A stretch of DNA of 64,000 nucleotides, from NCBI RefSeq assembly GCF_007992495.1, contig NZ_BKAJ01000068.1:23692-87691 (forward strand), in the 5' to 3' direction. The number at the start of each line of letters is the position of its first letter. The stretch's first letter is position 1. The notes under the pieces are model-generated. The model saw only the letters and a list, made by a program, of their open reading frames with translations, ran no database searches and was not told where the DNA came from. Both the position numbers and the translations under genes were made by a program. The stretch comes from Reyranella soli. Lineage in GTDB: Bacteria > Pseudomonadota > Alphaproteobacteria > Reyranellales > Reyranellaceae. Of this stretch, positions 1 to 10,089 are shown piece after piece.

Positions 1-2
1 CG

Positions 3-374
3 GACGCGCCGCAACTGGCTCCTGATAGGCATGGTTACCTCTGGCTGCCCAATGACGCATTCGGCACCGCCTTCTGCCAGCACGCTTCACCCGAGCAAGC
101 TGCGCTCTTCGCCGCAACGCAGCGTCCGATAGCCCTCGCCTGCATTCAGGAAAAGGCACCGCGGCCGGCGTGGAAGACAATGCCCTCGTGGTATCTGATT
201 GCTCAGGAAGATCGCATGATCAACCCGGCTACACAGCTGTTCCTGGCGCAACGGATGGGGGCGCAGATTCGGTCGGAAAGGATCGACCATACGCCATTGG
301 TTACCGCGCCAGAATTGGTCGTCGAAATGATTCTCCAGGCTGTAACCAGTTCGGCACCCCGTCCGGGTACTTAG
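3..374 (+). CDS. Alpha/beta hydrolase, C-terminal part (cut by window edge)
   Basis: The reading frame is open from the window edge to a TAG at 372-374, giving about 123 residues. The stretch PSWYLIAQEDRMINP followed by a late DHTPL and a closing helix is the C-terminal part of small alpha/beta hydrolases that resemble haloperoxidases or esterases: the acid residue follows the penultimate strand and the catalytic His lies in DHTPL. The nucleophile Ser would lie upstream, outside the window. The substrate cannot be read from this fragment. No gene follows closely on the same strand. Confidence 0.7.
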   Translation, partial: DAPQLAPDRHGYLWLPNDAFGTAFCQHASPEQAALFAATQRPIALACIQEKAPRPAWKTMPSWYLIAQEDRMINPATQLFLAQRMGAQIRSERIDHTPLVTAPELVVEMILQAVTSSAPRPGT

Positions 375-791
375 AAGCAGAGTCCGTTGTCGCTGAATCG
401 GCAGCGTCGATGAACGAGTTAGCTGCGAGGCGTCATGGGTGCTGCTCTCCCGCGTACGGTTGATGAGGAGATACTTCTGCTACGCGCGCTTGCCGCAAGC
501 CGCCGGACCGCTGCCTTCGCTTCATTCCAGAAGCGCAGGGTCAGCAAGGCACCGCAGACGAGCGGATTCGACCGCGTGAGATCAAGCAACGACACGAGCG
601 TCGGTGCCGATAGCTCCATCGACAAGTGACTACGCCGGCCATGGCCGGTGGTCGCAGGGACAAAATCCCGCTAAAGGCAGGCTTGACTCCGAGCAAGAGC
701 GCCGACTTGCTTTCACGAACAAAGACCGAAACGATAAGGCTGGGGAGAACACCATGCTCGGGATCGATCGACGGAACAGGCTGCGGATGTC
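375..791. other. Intergenic stretch without a supported gene
   Basis: About 417 bases lie between the hydrolase stop and the GH15 start. Short frames exist on both strands but none has a ribosome binding site or family resemblance. No clear promoter, terminator hairpin or repeat was seen. The promoter of the GH15 gene presumably lies in its last 100 bases. Confidence 0.5.
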
Positions 792-2672
792 ATGAGCGAG
801 CCTGCAGCACAAAGCGCGGCCGCTCCCTCCCCGTTCCCCGCGATCGCCGATTACGCGTTCCTGTCGAACTGCCATACCGGCGCGCTCGTCGCCCCGGACG
901 GATCGGTTGACTGGCTCTGCGTGCCGCGGTTCGATTCGCCCAGCGTGTTCGCAGCCTTGCTCGACCGCCAGGCCGGCAGCTTTCGGCTGGCTCCCTTCGG
1001 CGCGATCGTTCCCAACTCTCGCACCTATGAGCCGGGAACCAATACGCTCGTCACGACGTGGAACACGCGCGGCGGATGGGTGGTGGTGCGCGACGCGCTC
1101 ACCATGGGGCCGCGCACTGGCGAGGACCGCGTGACACCGTACACCCGACCGCCGGCCGACGACGGTGCCGATCACATGCTCGTCCGCACTGTGCAGTGCA
1201 TCGAGGGCCAGGTCGAGATCGAGCTCTACTGCGAGCCGGTCTTCGAATACGGCAGGACATCGGCAGCGTGGACGCTCTCTGGCGACGACGGTCGATCGGC
1301 CGATGCCGTCGCCGGCGACCAGAAGATTCGCCTACAGAGCAGCATTCGTCTCGGCATCGAGGGCGATAGCGTTCGTGGCCGCCACACGCTCAGCACCGGC
1401 GAGGAGATGTATTGCTCGCTGTCCTGGGCCGATGGGCTTGTCTCCCCCGTCACCATCGACGACGCCAACGCCCGCATGACGGCAACGACACGCTTCTGGC
1501 GCACCTGGATCGGCCGCGCTCGGATTCCCGATCACCGCTGGCGATCCCTCATCATGCGGTCGGCGCTCGTCATCAAGGGGCTCACCTACCTGCCGACAGG
1601 GGCCACGGTCGCCGCGCTGACGACTTCCCTTCCCGAAACGCCCGGCGGCGAGCGCAACTGGGACTACCGCTACAGCTGGATGCGCGATTCGACGTTCACG
1701 CTGCAGGCGCTTCACTGGCTGAACCTCGACTGGGAAGCCAATGAATTCATGGAATTCGTCGCCGACCTAAAGCCCAACGACGACGGCGCGCTGCAGATCA
1801 TGTACGGCATCGATGGCCGCCGCGATCTCACCGAGTCAACACGCGACGACCTGTCCGGGTACGCCGGCGCGCGCCCGGTACGCATCGGCAACGGTGCGTT
1901 CGACCAGCGCCAGAACGACGTCTTCGGCGCAGTGCTGGGATCGATCCTGCTGCATACGCGGCGCAGCCAGCGACTGCCCCGCCGCCTGTGGCCGATCGTC
2001 CAGTCGCAGGCGGAATGCGCCGCGCGGGTGTGGCATGAGCCGGACCAGGGTATCTGGGAGGCGCGCGGCGCGCCCCAGCACTATGTTTCCTCGAAGCTGA
2101 TGAGCTGGGTGGCCCTGGATCGCGCCGCCCGGTTGGCGGAGATCCGGGGTGCTCCCGACCTGACGAAGAAGTGGCAGGCAATCGCCAACGAGATCCGCGC
2201 CGATATCCTGGATCGCGGATTGACCGAGAAAGGCGTCCTGCGCCAGCACTATGACACCGATGCGCTGGACGCCTCGACCCTGCTGGCGGGGATCGTCGGC
2301 TTCCTTCCCGCCAACGACGAACGGTTGCGCAACTCGGTACTGGCCATTGCCGACAATCTCAGCGAGCAGGGATTCGTGCTGCGCTATCGGACTGAGGAAA
2401 CTGACGACGGTCTGTCAGGCAAGGAGGGCACGTTCCTGATCTGCTCGTTCTGGCTCGTCTCAGCGCTCACGATCATCGGCGAGGTTCAGCGAGCACGCGA
2501 CCTGATGGAGCGGCTGCTGCGCATCGCCTCCCCGCTGGGGCTGTACGCCGAGGAGTTCGACGTCGACACCGGCCGCCACCTTGGGAACTTCCCCCAAGCC
2601 TTCACGCACCTAGCGCTGATCGAGGCCGCGTCGCGGATCGTCTATTCGGAGCGGCTGGAAGAGTTCACGTAG
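792..2672 (+). CDS. Glycoside hydrolase family 15 protein (glucoamylase/trehalase type)
   Basis: A cytosolic 626-residue protein with no signal peptide. The N-terminal beta domain opens with [16 protein letters not shown] and [18 protein letters not shown], the usual opening of bacterial GH15 proteins. The (alpha/alpha)6 barrel carries [16 protein letters not shown] near residue 285 and ends with YAEEFD (E587/E588) and [14 protein letters not shown]15 enzymes are inverting hydrolases of alpha-glucosidic bonds, and members of this architecture include glucoamylases and trehalases. Length is normal for the family. It stands alone, so the natural sugar is not indicated. The ATG at 792 has only a weak ribosome binding site. 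Confidence 0.93.
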   Translation: MSEPAAQSAAAPSPFPAIADYAFLSNCHTGALVAPDGSVDWLCVPRFDSPSVFAALLDRQAGSFRLAPFGAIVPNSRTYEPGTNTLVTTWNTRGGWVVVRDALTMGPRTGEDRVTPYTRPPADDGADHMLVRTVQCIEGQVEIELYCEPVFEYGRTSAAWTLSGDDGRSADAVAGDQKIRLQSSIRLGIEGDSVRGRHTLSTGEEMYCSLSWADGLVSPVTIDDANARMTATTRFWRTWIGRARIPDHRWRSLIMRSALVIKGLTYLPTGATVAALTTSLPETPGGERNWDYRYSWMRDSTFTLQALHWLNLDWEANEFMEFVADLKPNDDGALQIMYGIDGRRDLTESTRDDLSGYAGARPVRIGNGAFDQRQNDVFGAVLGSILLHTRRSQRLPRRLWPIVQSQAECAARVWHEPDQGIWEARGAPQHYVSSKLMSWVALDRAARLAEIRGAPDLTKKWQAIANEIRADILDRGLTEKGVLRQHYDTDALDASTLLAGIVGFLPANDERLRNSVLAIADNLSEQGFVLRYRTEETDDGLSGKEGTFLICSFWLVSALTIIGEVQRARDLMERLLRIASPLGLYAEEFDVDTGRHLGNFPQAFTHLALIEAASRIVYSERLEEFT

Positions 2673-2675
2673 ACG

Positions 2676-2822
2676 TCAGAGGCCCAGCAGCGTTCCAGCG
2701 TTGGCGTCGGGAAGGCCGCTCAGCAGGGCAACGAGGCCGATCAGGGCAGCCGGCCACCAGTCAGCCAAACGGATGTAGGCGGGACGGTGGAAGGTCCTCT
2801 GCGACTCAATCTGGAGATACAT
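2676..2822 (-). CDS. Possible 48-residue single-span membrane protein
   Basis: A small frame runs from an ATG at 2822 to a TGA at 2676-2678, three bases from the convergent GH15 stop. It begins MYLQIESQRTFHRPAYIRL, has a hydrophobic segment around AALIGLVALLSGL and ends AGTLLGL. The amphipathic start followed by one membrane span looks protein-like, and it sits downstream of an unusually AT-rich stretch (2823-2991) that could hold a promoter. The ribosome binding site is poor: the bases just upstream are pyrimidine-rich. No family is recognised. Confidence 0.35.
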   Translation of the reverse strand: MYLQIESQRTFHRPAYIRLADWWPAALIGLVALLSGLPDANAGTLLGL

Positions 2823-2991
2823 GGGAGGAACCCTTTGGTGATCGAAACGCGTCAATAATATGGCTGAAGATTATGGAATATCTATCTGATATTCAAGGGA
2901 ATTCCTTCGTTTCTTAAAGTAAAACTTTACCCGAGCAAGTTTCAGTGCGTGGCACGCCATTTCCTCAAGTTTTTCAATCGACTAAAGGAGG

Positions 2992-4746
2992 TTATTCAGC
3001 CGCGGCAGACAGGTTGAACTGCAGCTCGGCCAGCCGGGCATAAAGGCCGTCGCGGCGGACCAGGTCGGCATGGCGGCCGACATCGACGACCCGGCCGTGG
3101 TCGACCACGACGATCCGGTCCGCCTTCTGCACGGTCGCCAGGCGATGGGCGATCACCAGGGTGGTGCGGCCTTTCATCAGCCGGTCAAGGGCCTGCTGGA
3201 CGGCCAGCTCGCTTTCCGCATCGAGAGCGCTGGTCGCCTCATCGAGCAGCAGGATGGCGGGATTGCGCAGCACGGCGCGGGCGATGGCTATGCGCTGGCG
3301 CTGGCCGCCCGAGAGCCGCACGCCGCGCGCGCCGAGGTCGGTGGCGAAGCCCTGCGGCAGGGTCTCGATGAACCTGAGCGCCGAGGCCGTCTCTGCGGCG
3401 GCGCGCACGTCGGCGTCGCTGGCGTCGGGCCGGCCATAGCGGATGTTCTCGGCCACCGAGGCGGTGAACAGCACCGGCTCCTGCGGCACGATCGCCATCG
3501 CGCTGCGCAGGTCGGCGAAGCGCAGGTCGCGGATGTCGACGCCGTCGATGCGGATCGTCCCCGCCTCGGGATCGTAGAAGCGCAGCAGCATGTTGAAGAC
3601 AGTGGTCTTACCCGCCCCCGACGGGCCGACGATGGCCACGGTCTCGCCTGGCACGACATTGAGATCGAAGCGGTCGAGCGCCAGCTGCTCCTGCCGCGTC
3701 GGATAGCGGAACGACACCTTCTCGAAGTGCACGCCGCCACGCAGCGGCACAGGCAGAGACTTGGGGTTCGCAGCCTCGATGATAGCGGGCGGCTCGGCCC
3801 TGAGCTCGGCCAGGCGCTCGGCGGCGCCGGCGGCGCGCTGCAGGTCACCGATGGTCTCGCTGATGGCGCCGCCCGAGCTCGCGACCAGCACGGCATAGAA
3901 GACGAAGGCCGTGAGGTCGCCGGCGCTGATGCGCCCGCTCAGCACGTCGTGGCCGCCCATCCACAGCAGGAAGCCGACGGCGGCGAAGACGATGAAGATC
4001 ACCAGCGTCGTCATTATGGCGCGCTGGGCGACCCGGCGGCGGGCCGCGTCGAAGGCCCGCTCGGTGGCCTCGCCGAAGCGCTGCGTGGCGCGCTCTTCCT
4101 GGGCGAACGCCTGCACGGTGCGTACGGCGTCGAGCGTCTCGCCGCCCTCCGAGACCATGTCGGCCATGCGCGCCTGCGCCTCGCGCGACAGGCGGCGGAC
4201 CTTGCGGCCGAACAGGATGATGGGCGCCACCACCAGCGGCACGACCGCCAGCACCAGCAGGGCGAGCTTGGGATTGGTGATCACCAGCATCGCCACGCCG
4301 CCCACGCACATCAGCGAATTCCGGAGCGCCACCGACGCCGACGAGCCGATCACCTGCTCGATGAGCTGGGCATCGGCCGAGATGCGGCTCATGACGTCGC
4401 CCGAGCGCTTGATCTCGAACCAGGCCGGTCCCAGCCGCACGACATGGGCGAACAGGTCGCGGCGCAGGTCGCCGACCACGCGCTCGCCCAGCCAGGACAC
4501 CAGGTAGAAGCGCGCGCCCGAGGCGATCGCCAGCACCACGGCAACGGCGATCAGCGAGGCGAGCGCGTAGTTCAGGATGTCCGGCCGGCCCTGGGCAAAG
4601 CCGCGGTCGATCAGGGCGCGCAGGCAGGCGCCGAACGCCAGCACGGTGCCAGCGGCGATCAGCAAGGAAAAGACGGCCAGGACGGTCCGGCCGCGATAGG
4701 GCCGCAGGTACGGTCCGAGAAGCCTCAGGCCGCCAAACCGGTTCAT
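2992..4746 (-). CDS. ABC exporter, fused membrane and ATPase domains (MsbA/LmrA-like half transporter)
   Basis: A 584-residue half transporter that would act as a homodimer in the inner membrane. A six-span transmembrane domain comes first, starting [16 protein letters not shown]. The C-terminal nucleotide-binding domain has Walker [10 protein letters not shown], signature LSGGQRQ, Walker [13 protein letters not shown] and an H-loop IAHR. This layout is shared by lipid, drug and peptide exporters, so the cargo is not determined. The frame is open further upstream, but the ATG at 4746 overlaps the cyaY stop as ATGA, which argues for translational coupling and for this start. Confidence 0.9.
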   Translation of the reverse strand: MNRFGGLRLLGPYLRPYRGRTVLAVFSLLIAAGTVLAFGACLRALIDRGFAQGRPDILNYALASLIAVAVVLAIASGARFYLVSWLGERVVGDLRRDLFAHVVRLGPAWFEIKRSGDVMSRISADAQLIEQVIGSSASVALRNSLMCVGGVAMLVITNPKLALLVLAVVPLVVAPIILFGRKVRRLSREAQARMADMVSEGGETLDAVRTVQAFAQEERATQRFGEATERAFDAARRRVAQRAIMTTLVIFIVFAAVGFLLWMGGHDVLSGRISAGDLTAFVFYAVLVASSGGAISETIGDLQRAAGAAERLAELRAEPPAIIEAANPKSLPVPLRGGVHFEKVSFRYPTRQEQLALDRFDLNVVPGETVAIVGPSGAGKTTVFNMLLRFYDPEAGTIRIDGVDIRDLRFADLRSAMAIVPQEPVLFTASVAENIRYGRPDASDADVRAAAETASALRFIETLPQGFATDLGARGVRLSGGQRQRIAIARAVLRNPAILLLDEATSALDAESELAVQQALDRLMKGRTTLVIAHRLATVQKADRIVVVDHGRVVDVGRHADLVRRDGLYARLAELQFNLSAAAE

Positions 4747-5048
4747 GACGGCCGCCATTCCAGCGAAACGCCCAGCTCGGCCGACAGGTGGGCTAAAAGG
4801 TCGGGACCGCCACGGGTGTCCTTCCACTGGCTCGAGGCCGCGTCGAAGGCGTAATGCCGCGCCCCGCTCTGGGGCGAACTCAGCCAAATCTGCCGGGTTG
4901 GTGCATGTTTATTCACGACCCAGGTGCCGTCATGTCCGTCGACCGTCAGGATCCCGCCCTGCAGTTCGGCATCGGCATGGGCGCCGATACCCTCCTCGAG
5001 GGCGGCTAGAAGGCTGTCGGCCAGGCTTTCGAAGGCAGAGTCGCTCAT
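4743..5048 (-). CDS. cyaY: Frataxin-family iron protein CyaY
   Basis: A 101-residue frataxin homologue. It shows the acidic first helix ([18 protein letters not shown]), the beta-sheet core with [19 protein letters not shown], the pattern GARHYAFD and [18 protein letters not shown]. Frataxins bind iron and regulate Fe-S cluster assembly on IscS/IscU in the cytoplasm. The ATG at 5048 fits the usual family start better than an upstream in-frame ATG at 5087. It leads an operon with the ABC exporter and is divergent from rpmE. Confidence 0.9.
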   Translation of the reverse strand: MSDSAFESLADSLLAALEEGIGAHADAELQGGILTVDGHDGTWVVNKHAPTRQIWLSSPQSGARHYAFDAASSQWKDTRGGPDLLAHLSAELGVSLEWRPS

Positions 5049-5104
5049 TGGCCCGGTCGGTCTACAGGCCCGTTTGGCCGCGGACAACCGGCTTCTGCTC
5101 GGGC

Positions 5105-5133
5105 TTGTCCTCCGCCGCCCCCGCCTGTATACC
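5105..5133 (+). promoter_or_regulatory. Candidate sigma-70-type promoter for rpmE
   Basis: TTGTCC (5105-5110) and TATACC (5128-5133) are 17 bases apart in the divergent gap between cyaY and rpmE, about 60 bases ahead of the rpmE start. The spacing is ideal and the hexamers are near consensus. This rests on sequence pattern only. Confidence 0.4.
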
Positions 5134-5191
5134 CGCCGCCTTAATCGCGCCGGCCGGTCGGCAATCGGCCCTTATGCGCTGGAGATTGTTC

Positions 5192-5494
5192 ATGAAAGAG
5201 AAGACCCACCCCGACTACCACAAGATCACCGTGGTGATGACCGACGGTTCGTCCTTCGAGACCAAGTCGACCTGGGGCAAGGAAGGCGCCACGCTGCGCC
5301 TCGACATCGATCCCAAGACCCACCCGGCCTGGACCGGCGTGCGCCAGTCCGTCGATCGCGGCGGCCGCGTGCAGCGCTTCAAGGACCGCTTCGGCATGAC
5401 CGGCTCCGCGGAAGGCGGCGTCGGCGCGGGCACCAAGTCGAGCGGCGCCAAGCCGGAAGCGACCCCAGCTAAGGGCGCAGCCAAGAAGAAGTAA
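5192..5494 (+). CDS. rpmE: 50S ribosomal protein L31 (bL31, zinc-independent form)
   Basis: A 100-residue protein starting [19 protein letters not shown] and containing [16 protein letters not shown] and THPAWTG, all typical of bL31. The CxxC zinc motif of the zinc-binding form is absent, as is usual in Alphaproteobacteria. The last about 30 residues (Ala, Gly and Lys rich, ending AAKKK) form a basic tail that should contact rRNA. The ATG at 5192 has GGAG seven bases upstream, while the longer open frame overlaps cyaY and was rejected. Confidence 0.95.
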   Translation: MKEKTHPDYHKITVVMTDGSSFETKSTWGKEGATLRLDIDPKTHPAWTGVRQSVDRGGRVQRFKDRFGMTGSAEGGVGAGTKSSGAKPEATPAKGAAKKK

Positions 5495-5551
5495 GTCCGG
5501 GCTTCTTCGCCGCCTCTGTTACACTCCGTCTTCCATTTTTGGGGAGACGGT

Positions 5552-7588
5552 GTGGTGAAGAGCGAAGTTCGAGTCGTCTGTGCGCACGATTGTCCCGACA
5601 TGTGCTCGCTCATCGCCCATGTCGAGGACGGCAAGGTCGTGCGCGTGCAGGGCGATCCGGACCATCCGTACACGGCGGGATTCGCCTGCGGGAAGGTCAA
5701 TCGCGACGCCGACCTCGTCAATTCGCCCGAGCGCATCAAGACGCCGCTGAAGCGCACCGGCCCGAAAGGCTCGGGCCAGTTCAAGCCGATCACCTGGGAC
5801 GAGGCGCTCGACGAGATCTCCGCCAAGTGGAAGGCGATCATCGCCGAGAGCGGCCCGCTGGCGCTGCTGGGCTACGCCTACTCCGCCCACCAGGGCCTGA
5901 TGAATCGAGGGCTGGTGAACGGCCTGTTCCATGCGCTGGGCGCCTCGCGCCTGCAGGCCGGCACGGTGTGCGATACCTGCTGCGAGACGGCGTGGGACGT
6001 GACCGTCGGCTCGGTCGGCGGCGCCGACCCCGAGGATGTCGTCCATTCCGACCTGGTGATCTCGTGGGGCGCCGATCTCGCCGCCACCAACGTGCATTTC
6101 TGGGCGCTCGCCGAGGAGCAGAGGAAGAAGCGCGGCGTGCCGATCGTGGTGATCGATCCGCGCCGCACCCGCAGCGCCAAGGCCGCCGACCTCTATCTGC
6201 CGATCCGCATCGGCACCGATGCCGCGCTGGCGCTGGGCATCATGCACATCCTGGTGCGCGACAAGCTCGCAAATCGCGACTACATCGCCCAACACACGCT
6301 GGGCTTCGACAAGGTCGAGCGGGAGATCCTGCCGAAGTTCCCGCCGCAGCGCGTCGCCGAGATCACGGGCCTGGCCGTCACCGACATCGAGAAGCTTGCG
6401 GCGATGTACGGCAAGGCCAAGGCCGCGCTGATCCGGCTGGGCGAAGGCATGACCCGCCTCACCCACGGCGGCCAGGCACTCCGCACCGTGGCGCTGCTGC
6501 CTGGCGTCTCGGGCCACTACGCCGTGAAGGGCGGCGGTGCGCTGCTGCTGACGGCAGCGTCGTGCGATCTCAACTACGCCGCCGTGCGCAAGCCGTCGGG
6601 GCTGGCCGCGACGCGCAACGTCAATCACCTGCGGCTGGGCGAAGAGCTTCTGAACATGCAGGACCCGCCGATCCGCGCGCTCTACGTGGCGGCCAACAAT
6701 CCCGCCGTGACCTGCCCCGAGGTCCACAAGGTGCAGAAGGGCCTTTTACGCGAGGACCTGTTCACTGTGGTGCACGATCCCTTCATGACCGACACCGCGA
6801 AGTACGCTGACATCGTGCTGCCGGCGGCAAGCTACCTCGAGACCGACGATCTCTATCGCGCCTACGGCGCCTACTGGATGCAGTGGGGCCGCCAGGCCGC
6901 CAAGCCGCAGGGCGAGGCACGGTCGAACTTCGATGTGGCGCAGGCGCTCGCCGGGCGCATGGGACTCAGCGACCGCATCTTCACGCTCGCACCGCAGGAC
7001 GCGGCCAAGGAGCTGTTCAAGGGCGCGACCGGTCCTGCGGCCGCCGCCGATCCGGAGAAGCTGTTCGCCGGCGAGCCGATCCATATCGCGCACGAATTCA
7101 AGGGCCAGCAGTTCAAGACGCCGTCGGGCAAGCTCGAATTCTATTCCGAGCAGCTCGCCAAGCAGGGCGTCTCGCCCCTGCCCGACTGGAACGAGGATCC
7201 TGCCGAAGTGGCCGAGGCCGCCAAGTGGCCGCTGCGCCTGCTGACGGCGCCGGGCTATTTCCAGGCGCACACGGCGTTCTCGGGCGTGGGCTTCCTGCGC
7301 CAGCGCGAAGGCAAGCCGTTCTGCGTGCTGCATCCTGAGGATGCCGGCAAGCGCGGCCTCAAGAACGGCGACGAAGTGCGCCTGTTCAACGATCGCGGCG
7401 CGATCGGGCTGATGCTGCAGGTGGGCGACGACATCCAGCCCGGCGTCGTGCTGGTGCCCGGACAGCGGCCCACCGGCGAGGCCGTGTCCGGCACCATCAA
7501 CATGCTCTGCTCCGACCGCTACACCGACATGGGCGAAGGTGCGACGTACCAGAGCACCTGGCTCGATGTCGGCAAGTGGACGGCATAG
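5552..7588 (+). CDS. Molybdopterin-dependent oxidoreductase, DMSO reductase family
   Basis: A 678-residue catalytic subunit. Residues C10, C14, C18 and C46 form the N-terminal [4Fe-4S] motif. A VCDTCCETAWD segment near residue 145 lies where the family carries its metal-ligating residue, so a Cys ligand is likely. Bis-MGD binding repeats follow, and the C-terminal dinucleotide domain includes KRGLKNGDEVRLFNDRG. There is no Tat signal, so it should be cytoplasmic. No electron-transfer or membrane subunit lies beside it. It resembles formate dehydrogenase or thiosulfate/polysulfide reductase-like proteins, but the substrate is unknown. The start is GTG. Confidence 0.9.
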   Translation: MVKSEVRVVCAHDCPDMCSLIAHVEDGKVVRVQGDPDHPYTAGFACGKVNRDADLVNSPERIKTPLKRTGPKGSGQFKPITWDEALDEISAKWKAIIAESGPLALLGYAYSAHQGLMNRGLVNGLFHALGASRLQAGTVCDTCCETAWDVTVGSVGGADPEDVVHSDLVISWGADLAATNVHFWALAEEQRKKRGVPIVVIDPRRTRSAKAADLYLPIRIGTDAALALGIMHILVRDKLANRDYIAQHTLGFDKVEREILPKFPPQRVAEITGLAVTDIEKLAAMYGKAKAALIRLGEGMTRLTHGGQALRTVALLPGVSGHYAVKGGGALLLTAASCDLNYAAVRKPSGLAATRNVNHLRLGEELLNMQDPPIRALYVAANNPAVTCPEVHKVQKGLLREDLFTVVHDPFMTDTAKYADIVLPAASYLETDDLYRAYGAYWMQWGRQAAKPQGEARSNFDVAQALAGRMGLSDRIFTLAPQDAAKELFKGATGPAAAADPEKLFAGEPIHIAHEFKGQQFKTPSGKLEFYSEQLAKQGVSPLPDWNEDPAEVAEAAKWPLRLLTAPGYFQAHTAFSGVGFLRQREGKPFCVLHPEDAGKRGLKNGDEVRLFNDRGAIGLMLQVGDDIQPGVVLVPGQRPTGEAVSGTINMLCSDRYTDMGEGATYQSTWLDVGKWTA

Positions 7589-7591
7589 TGC

Positions 7592-7803
7592 GGGGGCGCG
7601 CCACTCCGGTGGCACGTCATGACCAACCGAGCAACTCGCTAACCTCACCCTGAGGAGCGGCCCAGCGGGCCGCGTCTCGAAGGGTGGGCTACAGCACAAC
7701 TGGTTCCCACCCTTCGAGACGCATCGCTTCGCGATGCTCCTCAGGGTGAGGTTGTGTTGGTTCTGGCGTCTCCATGACGCGCCACTGGAGTGGCGCGCCC
7801 CCA
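7592..7803. repeat. Composite palindromic repeat: outer GGCGCGCCACTCC arms around an inner CCTCACCCTGAGGAGC inverted pair
   Basis: Outer arms at 7592-7622 and 7773-7803 are inverted copies of a short element with core GGCGCGCCACTCC, which is itself nearly palindromic. Between them, about 7632-7680 and 7705-7755 form a second inverted pair built on CCTCACCCTGAGGAGC and CTCGAAGGGTGGG. The inner type resembles dispersed repeats common in alphaproteobacterial genomes. The whole block lies between convergent genes and could fold into a long hairpin and act as a bidirectional terminator. The same outer arms recur at 18780-18915 around a different centre and at 56835-56897. Confidence 0.85.
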
Positions 7804-7808
7804 GCCGA

Positions 7809-8120
7809 TTACACAAACCGATGCTGTGTGCGCTCGCGCTTGGCGAGCTTTGGCACCGCCTGGCCCACGATCAGCGTCTTGAAGTGATCGGTCTGTTGAT
7901 GGTTAGCGAAGGCCGCCTCGTCCTTGAAGACCTCGTAGAAGAAGAACTTGTGCGGCTCGCTGGTCGACTGGTGGATCTGGAACGCCTTCACGCCGGGCTC
8001 GCGCTGGGCCTGCGGCAGGAACTGGCGCACGATCCCCTGCACGGCGTCGACCTCGTCGGGCTTGGCCTCCCAGAACGCGGTGACGACGAGACCATCCTTG
8101 AGGCTGTGAAGATCGGTCAT
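7809..8120 (-). CDS. Antibiotic biosynthesis monooxygenase (ABM) domain protein
   Basis: A 103-residue ferredoxin-like-fold protein of the ABM family, with VVTAFWEAKPDEVDAVQGIV, EPGVKAFQIHQS and FFFYEVFKDEAAFANHQQTDHF. Members are small dimeric cytosolic enzymes that include quinol or polyketide monooxygenases and heme-degrading enzymes, but many have no assigned role. The ATG at 8120 is preceded by GGAG at good spacing, so the longer open frame back to 8198 was rejected. Its stop lies next to a composite repeat. Confidence 0.85.
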   Translation of the reverse strand: MTDLHSLKDGLVVTAFWEAKPDEVDAVQGIVRQFLPQAQREPGVKAFQIHQSTSEPHKFFFYEVFKDEAAFANHQQTDHFKTLIVGQAVPKLAKRERTQHRFV

Positions 8121-8207
8121 GGCTTTCTCCGTCGGTTGTTGACGACGGAACCATAGGCCTCGCATCGACGCCGTCGCTTCGGCGCCGGTCGAACTCACGT
8201 CGAACGC

Positions 8208-9497
8208 CTACGGCGCCTTGGCGATCGGACGACCGCCGCGCAGCGCTTCCAGTTCCGCCTTGATCCGGTCGGCGACGAGGGCTTCGCCCTTCTGGGTCCA
8301 GTGACCATCCATCTTGCGATAGGTGCCTGGGATGCCATCGAGCGTGGGACGCAGGTCGACATGGCGGATGCCGGCCTTGTCGAGCGCGGCGGCGAGCTGG
8401 GCATGCCACTCGTCGCAGACGTAATTCCAGCTGTACGCGCGTGGCCACGGCTTCCAGAACTCGACATATTCCGGATCGACACTGCCCATCGGCACCAAGA
8501 ATACCGACAATGGCACGCCGCGCTTGCGCAGCACACGGTCGGTGGCTTCGATCCAGGAGAACGTCGCTTCGACGCTCTTGTTGTCCGCCTTTCGCTTGGC
8601 ATCCTCCCGGCTTCTCGCCACATCGAAGTCGCGCGCCTCCCAACTCATGAGCGTGCCGAACATCCAGTCCAGCAGATATTCCTGCTCGCCTTCCTTCTGC
8701 GGCAGGGCGATGTTGAAGAAGCGGTTGTCGCCGCGCGACAGGATCTCGGCGATCTTTTCTTCGGGCAGGTCGGGATAGACGTAGGTTTTCACGTACGAAA
8801 TGATGCGCTTCTGCCGCTCCTCGGGCGGCGAGATGATCGCGGCGTACAGCATCTCGTCGTCGCGGGGCGGCGCCTTGATGCGCGACTGGAAGAAAGCCGC
8901 GAGGTCGAGGCGGTTCACCACCAGCCAGTTGGTCCGCGGCATGATAAGGCCGAGCAGCGCTCCGCCCGGCGATTCGTCGACCCAGTTCGGCAAGATCGAG
9001 TAGCCGCTGTTGGGGGCCATGAAGTCGTTGCCGGCATAGATAAAGAGCAGCACCGCATCGGGCTGCAGCTCCACCGCCACGTCGCGGATACGATAGTAAT
9101 AGCTGCGCGGGTCGGTGGCTGCGACGCCGAAGTTAACCGCCTCGATTTTGTGGCTGGGCTCTGTGCGCTGCTGCACCGCCGCCGGCAACGACAATGGCGT
9201 GAAGCGCGAATCGACGAAGCTGTCGCCGACGAAGATCGCGCGCCAGGCTCCTGGCGGTTTTTCGATCGTCCGCTCGCTGTCGCGCATGCCCCAGGAATTG
9301 TCGGGATCGGCGAGCCAAGGCTGGTTCTTGAAGGGAGTCGCCAGATGACGGACCGACGCGGGCTCGCGCGGGTTCATGGCCCGCGCGGGCCAGGCCGGTA
9401 CATAGAATGAGGACAGGATCTCGATGCCCACCAGGCTGGCGGCAATGAGGATGACGCCGAACAGGGTGCCGAACACCCAGCGCTTACGACGGCTCAT
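8208..9497 (-). CDS. Membrane-anchored SGNH/GDSL-family hydrolase
   Basis: A 429-residue protein. After a basic start comes one hydrophobic span (about residues 8-29), so the rest probably lies in the periplasm as a signal-anchored domain. Hydrolase blocks are VGDSFVDS with nucleophile S93, YAGNDF with N157, and DGHWTQKG near the C-terminus with D397 and H399. SGNH enzymes are esterases or acyl transferases, and this layout is found in proteins that edit envelope or extracellular polysaccharides. The substrate is unknown. The start follows from the Arg-rich MSRRKR before the span. Confidence 0.85.
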   Translation of the reverse strand: MSRRKRWVFGTLFGVILIAASLVGIEILSSFYVPAWPARAMNPREPASVRHLATPFKNQPWLADPDNSWGMRDSERTIEKPPGAWRAIFVGDSFVDSRFTPLSLPAAVQQRTEPSHKIEAVNFGVAATDPRSYYYRIRDVAVELQPDAVLLFIYAGNDFMAPNSGYSILPNWVDESPGGALLGLIMPRTNWLVVNRLDLAAFFQSRIKAPPRDDEMLYAAIISPPEERQKRIISYVKTYVYPDLPEEKIAEILSRGDNRFFNIALPQKEGEQEYLLDWMFGTLMSWEARDFDVARSREDAKRKADNKSVEATFSWIEATDRVLRKRGVPLSVFLVPMGSVDPEYVEFWKPWPRAYSWNYVCDEWHAQLAAALDKAGIRHVDLRPTLDGIPGTYRKMDGHWTQKGEALVADRIKAELEALRGGRPIAKAP

Positions 9498-9613
9498 GTC
9501 TTTTTCGCTCTCCCCGGCCGTGCACCGCCGTCTCCCGCGGCAAAGAGATGATCACATGATGATAGGCCACGCGCGAGGCGCTCTCAACTTCGTGAAGGCG
9601 CTCCGCATCGCGG

Positions 9614-10018
9614 CTACAGCCGTATAAGCGGCTCGGGCCAAGCCACGCCGCGCATTGCCCTGAGGGCCGCGGTGTCCATGTAGACCGTCTCCTCGGCGAT
9701 CCGCCCATCGCGCAGGCGGAACTTGTCGACGCCGCGCCAGTCGATCCGCTTGCCGCCGGCCGTGCGGGTGGCCTGCCATTCGACGATCACGACGTCGCCA
9801 CGCGCGGCCCAGTCCAGCAGCTGCCAGACGTGATCGGGCGCCGTCTCGCGCACCAGTTCGGTAAGGCGCCCTAGCTCTTTGCCCGTGACCGGGCGATCGT
9901 AGAACGGCGACCGCAGGATCCCGTCGGGATGCCACAGCGCCAGGAAAGCCTCGGGATCGCGCGCCGCCCAGGCGGCGGCAAAGCGGCTGACGAAATCCTG
10001 AATGTCCACATCGCTCAT
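9614..10018 (-). CDS. NTF2-like (SnoaL-type) protein
   Basis: A 134-residue cone-shaped fold protein: FVSRFAAAWAARDPEAFLALWHPDGILRSP at the start, then VIVEWQATRTAGGKRIDWRGVDKFRLRDGRIAEETVYMD. This is the common SnoaL/NTF2-like pattern shared by ketosteroid isomerases, dehydratases and many unassigned proteins. No catalytic set can be assigned with confidence. It is divergent from the nucleoside hydrolase gene, and the two starts are about 70 bases apart. Confidence 0.8.
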   Translation of the reverse strand: MSDVDIQDFVSRFAAAWAARDPEAFLALWHPDGILRSPFYDRPVTGKELGRLTELVRETAPDHVWQLLDWAARGDVVIVEWQATRTAGGKRIDWRGVDKFRLRDGRIAEETVYMDTAALRAMRGVAWPEPLIRL

Positions 10019-10089
10019 CGTCTTCTCCTTCTGGATGAGCGAGACCTAGTTGGGCGATGATGCATCGTCTGGCGGAGTTCGGACCCTAC

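Noticed and set aside
3070..4854. A 594-codon open frame on the plus strand
   Set aside because: It runs antisense to the ABC exporter, which has all ATPase motifs and an ATGA link to cyaY.
7592..7803. A CRISPR array or transposon ends
   Set aside because: The repeats are palindromic pairs without regular spacers, and no cas or transposase gene is present anywhere in the window.
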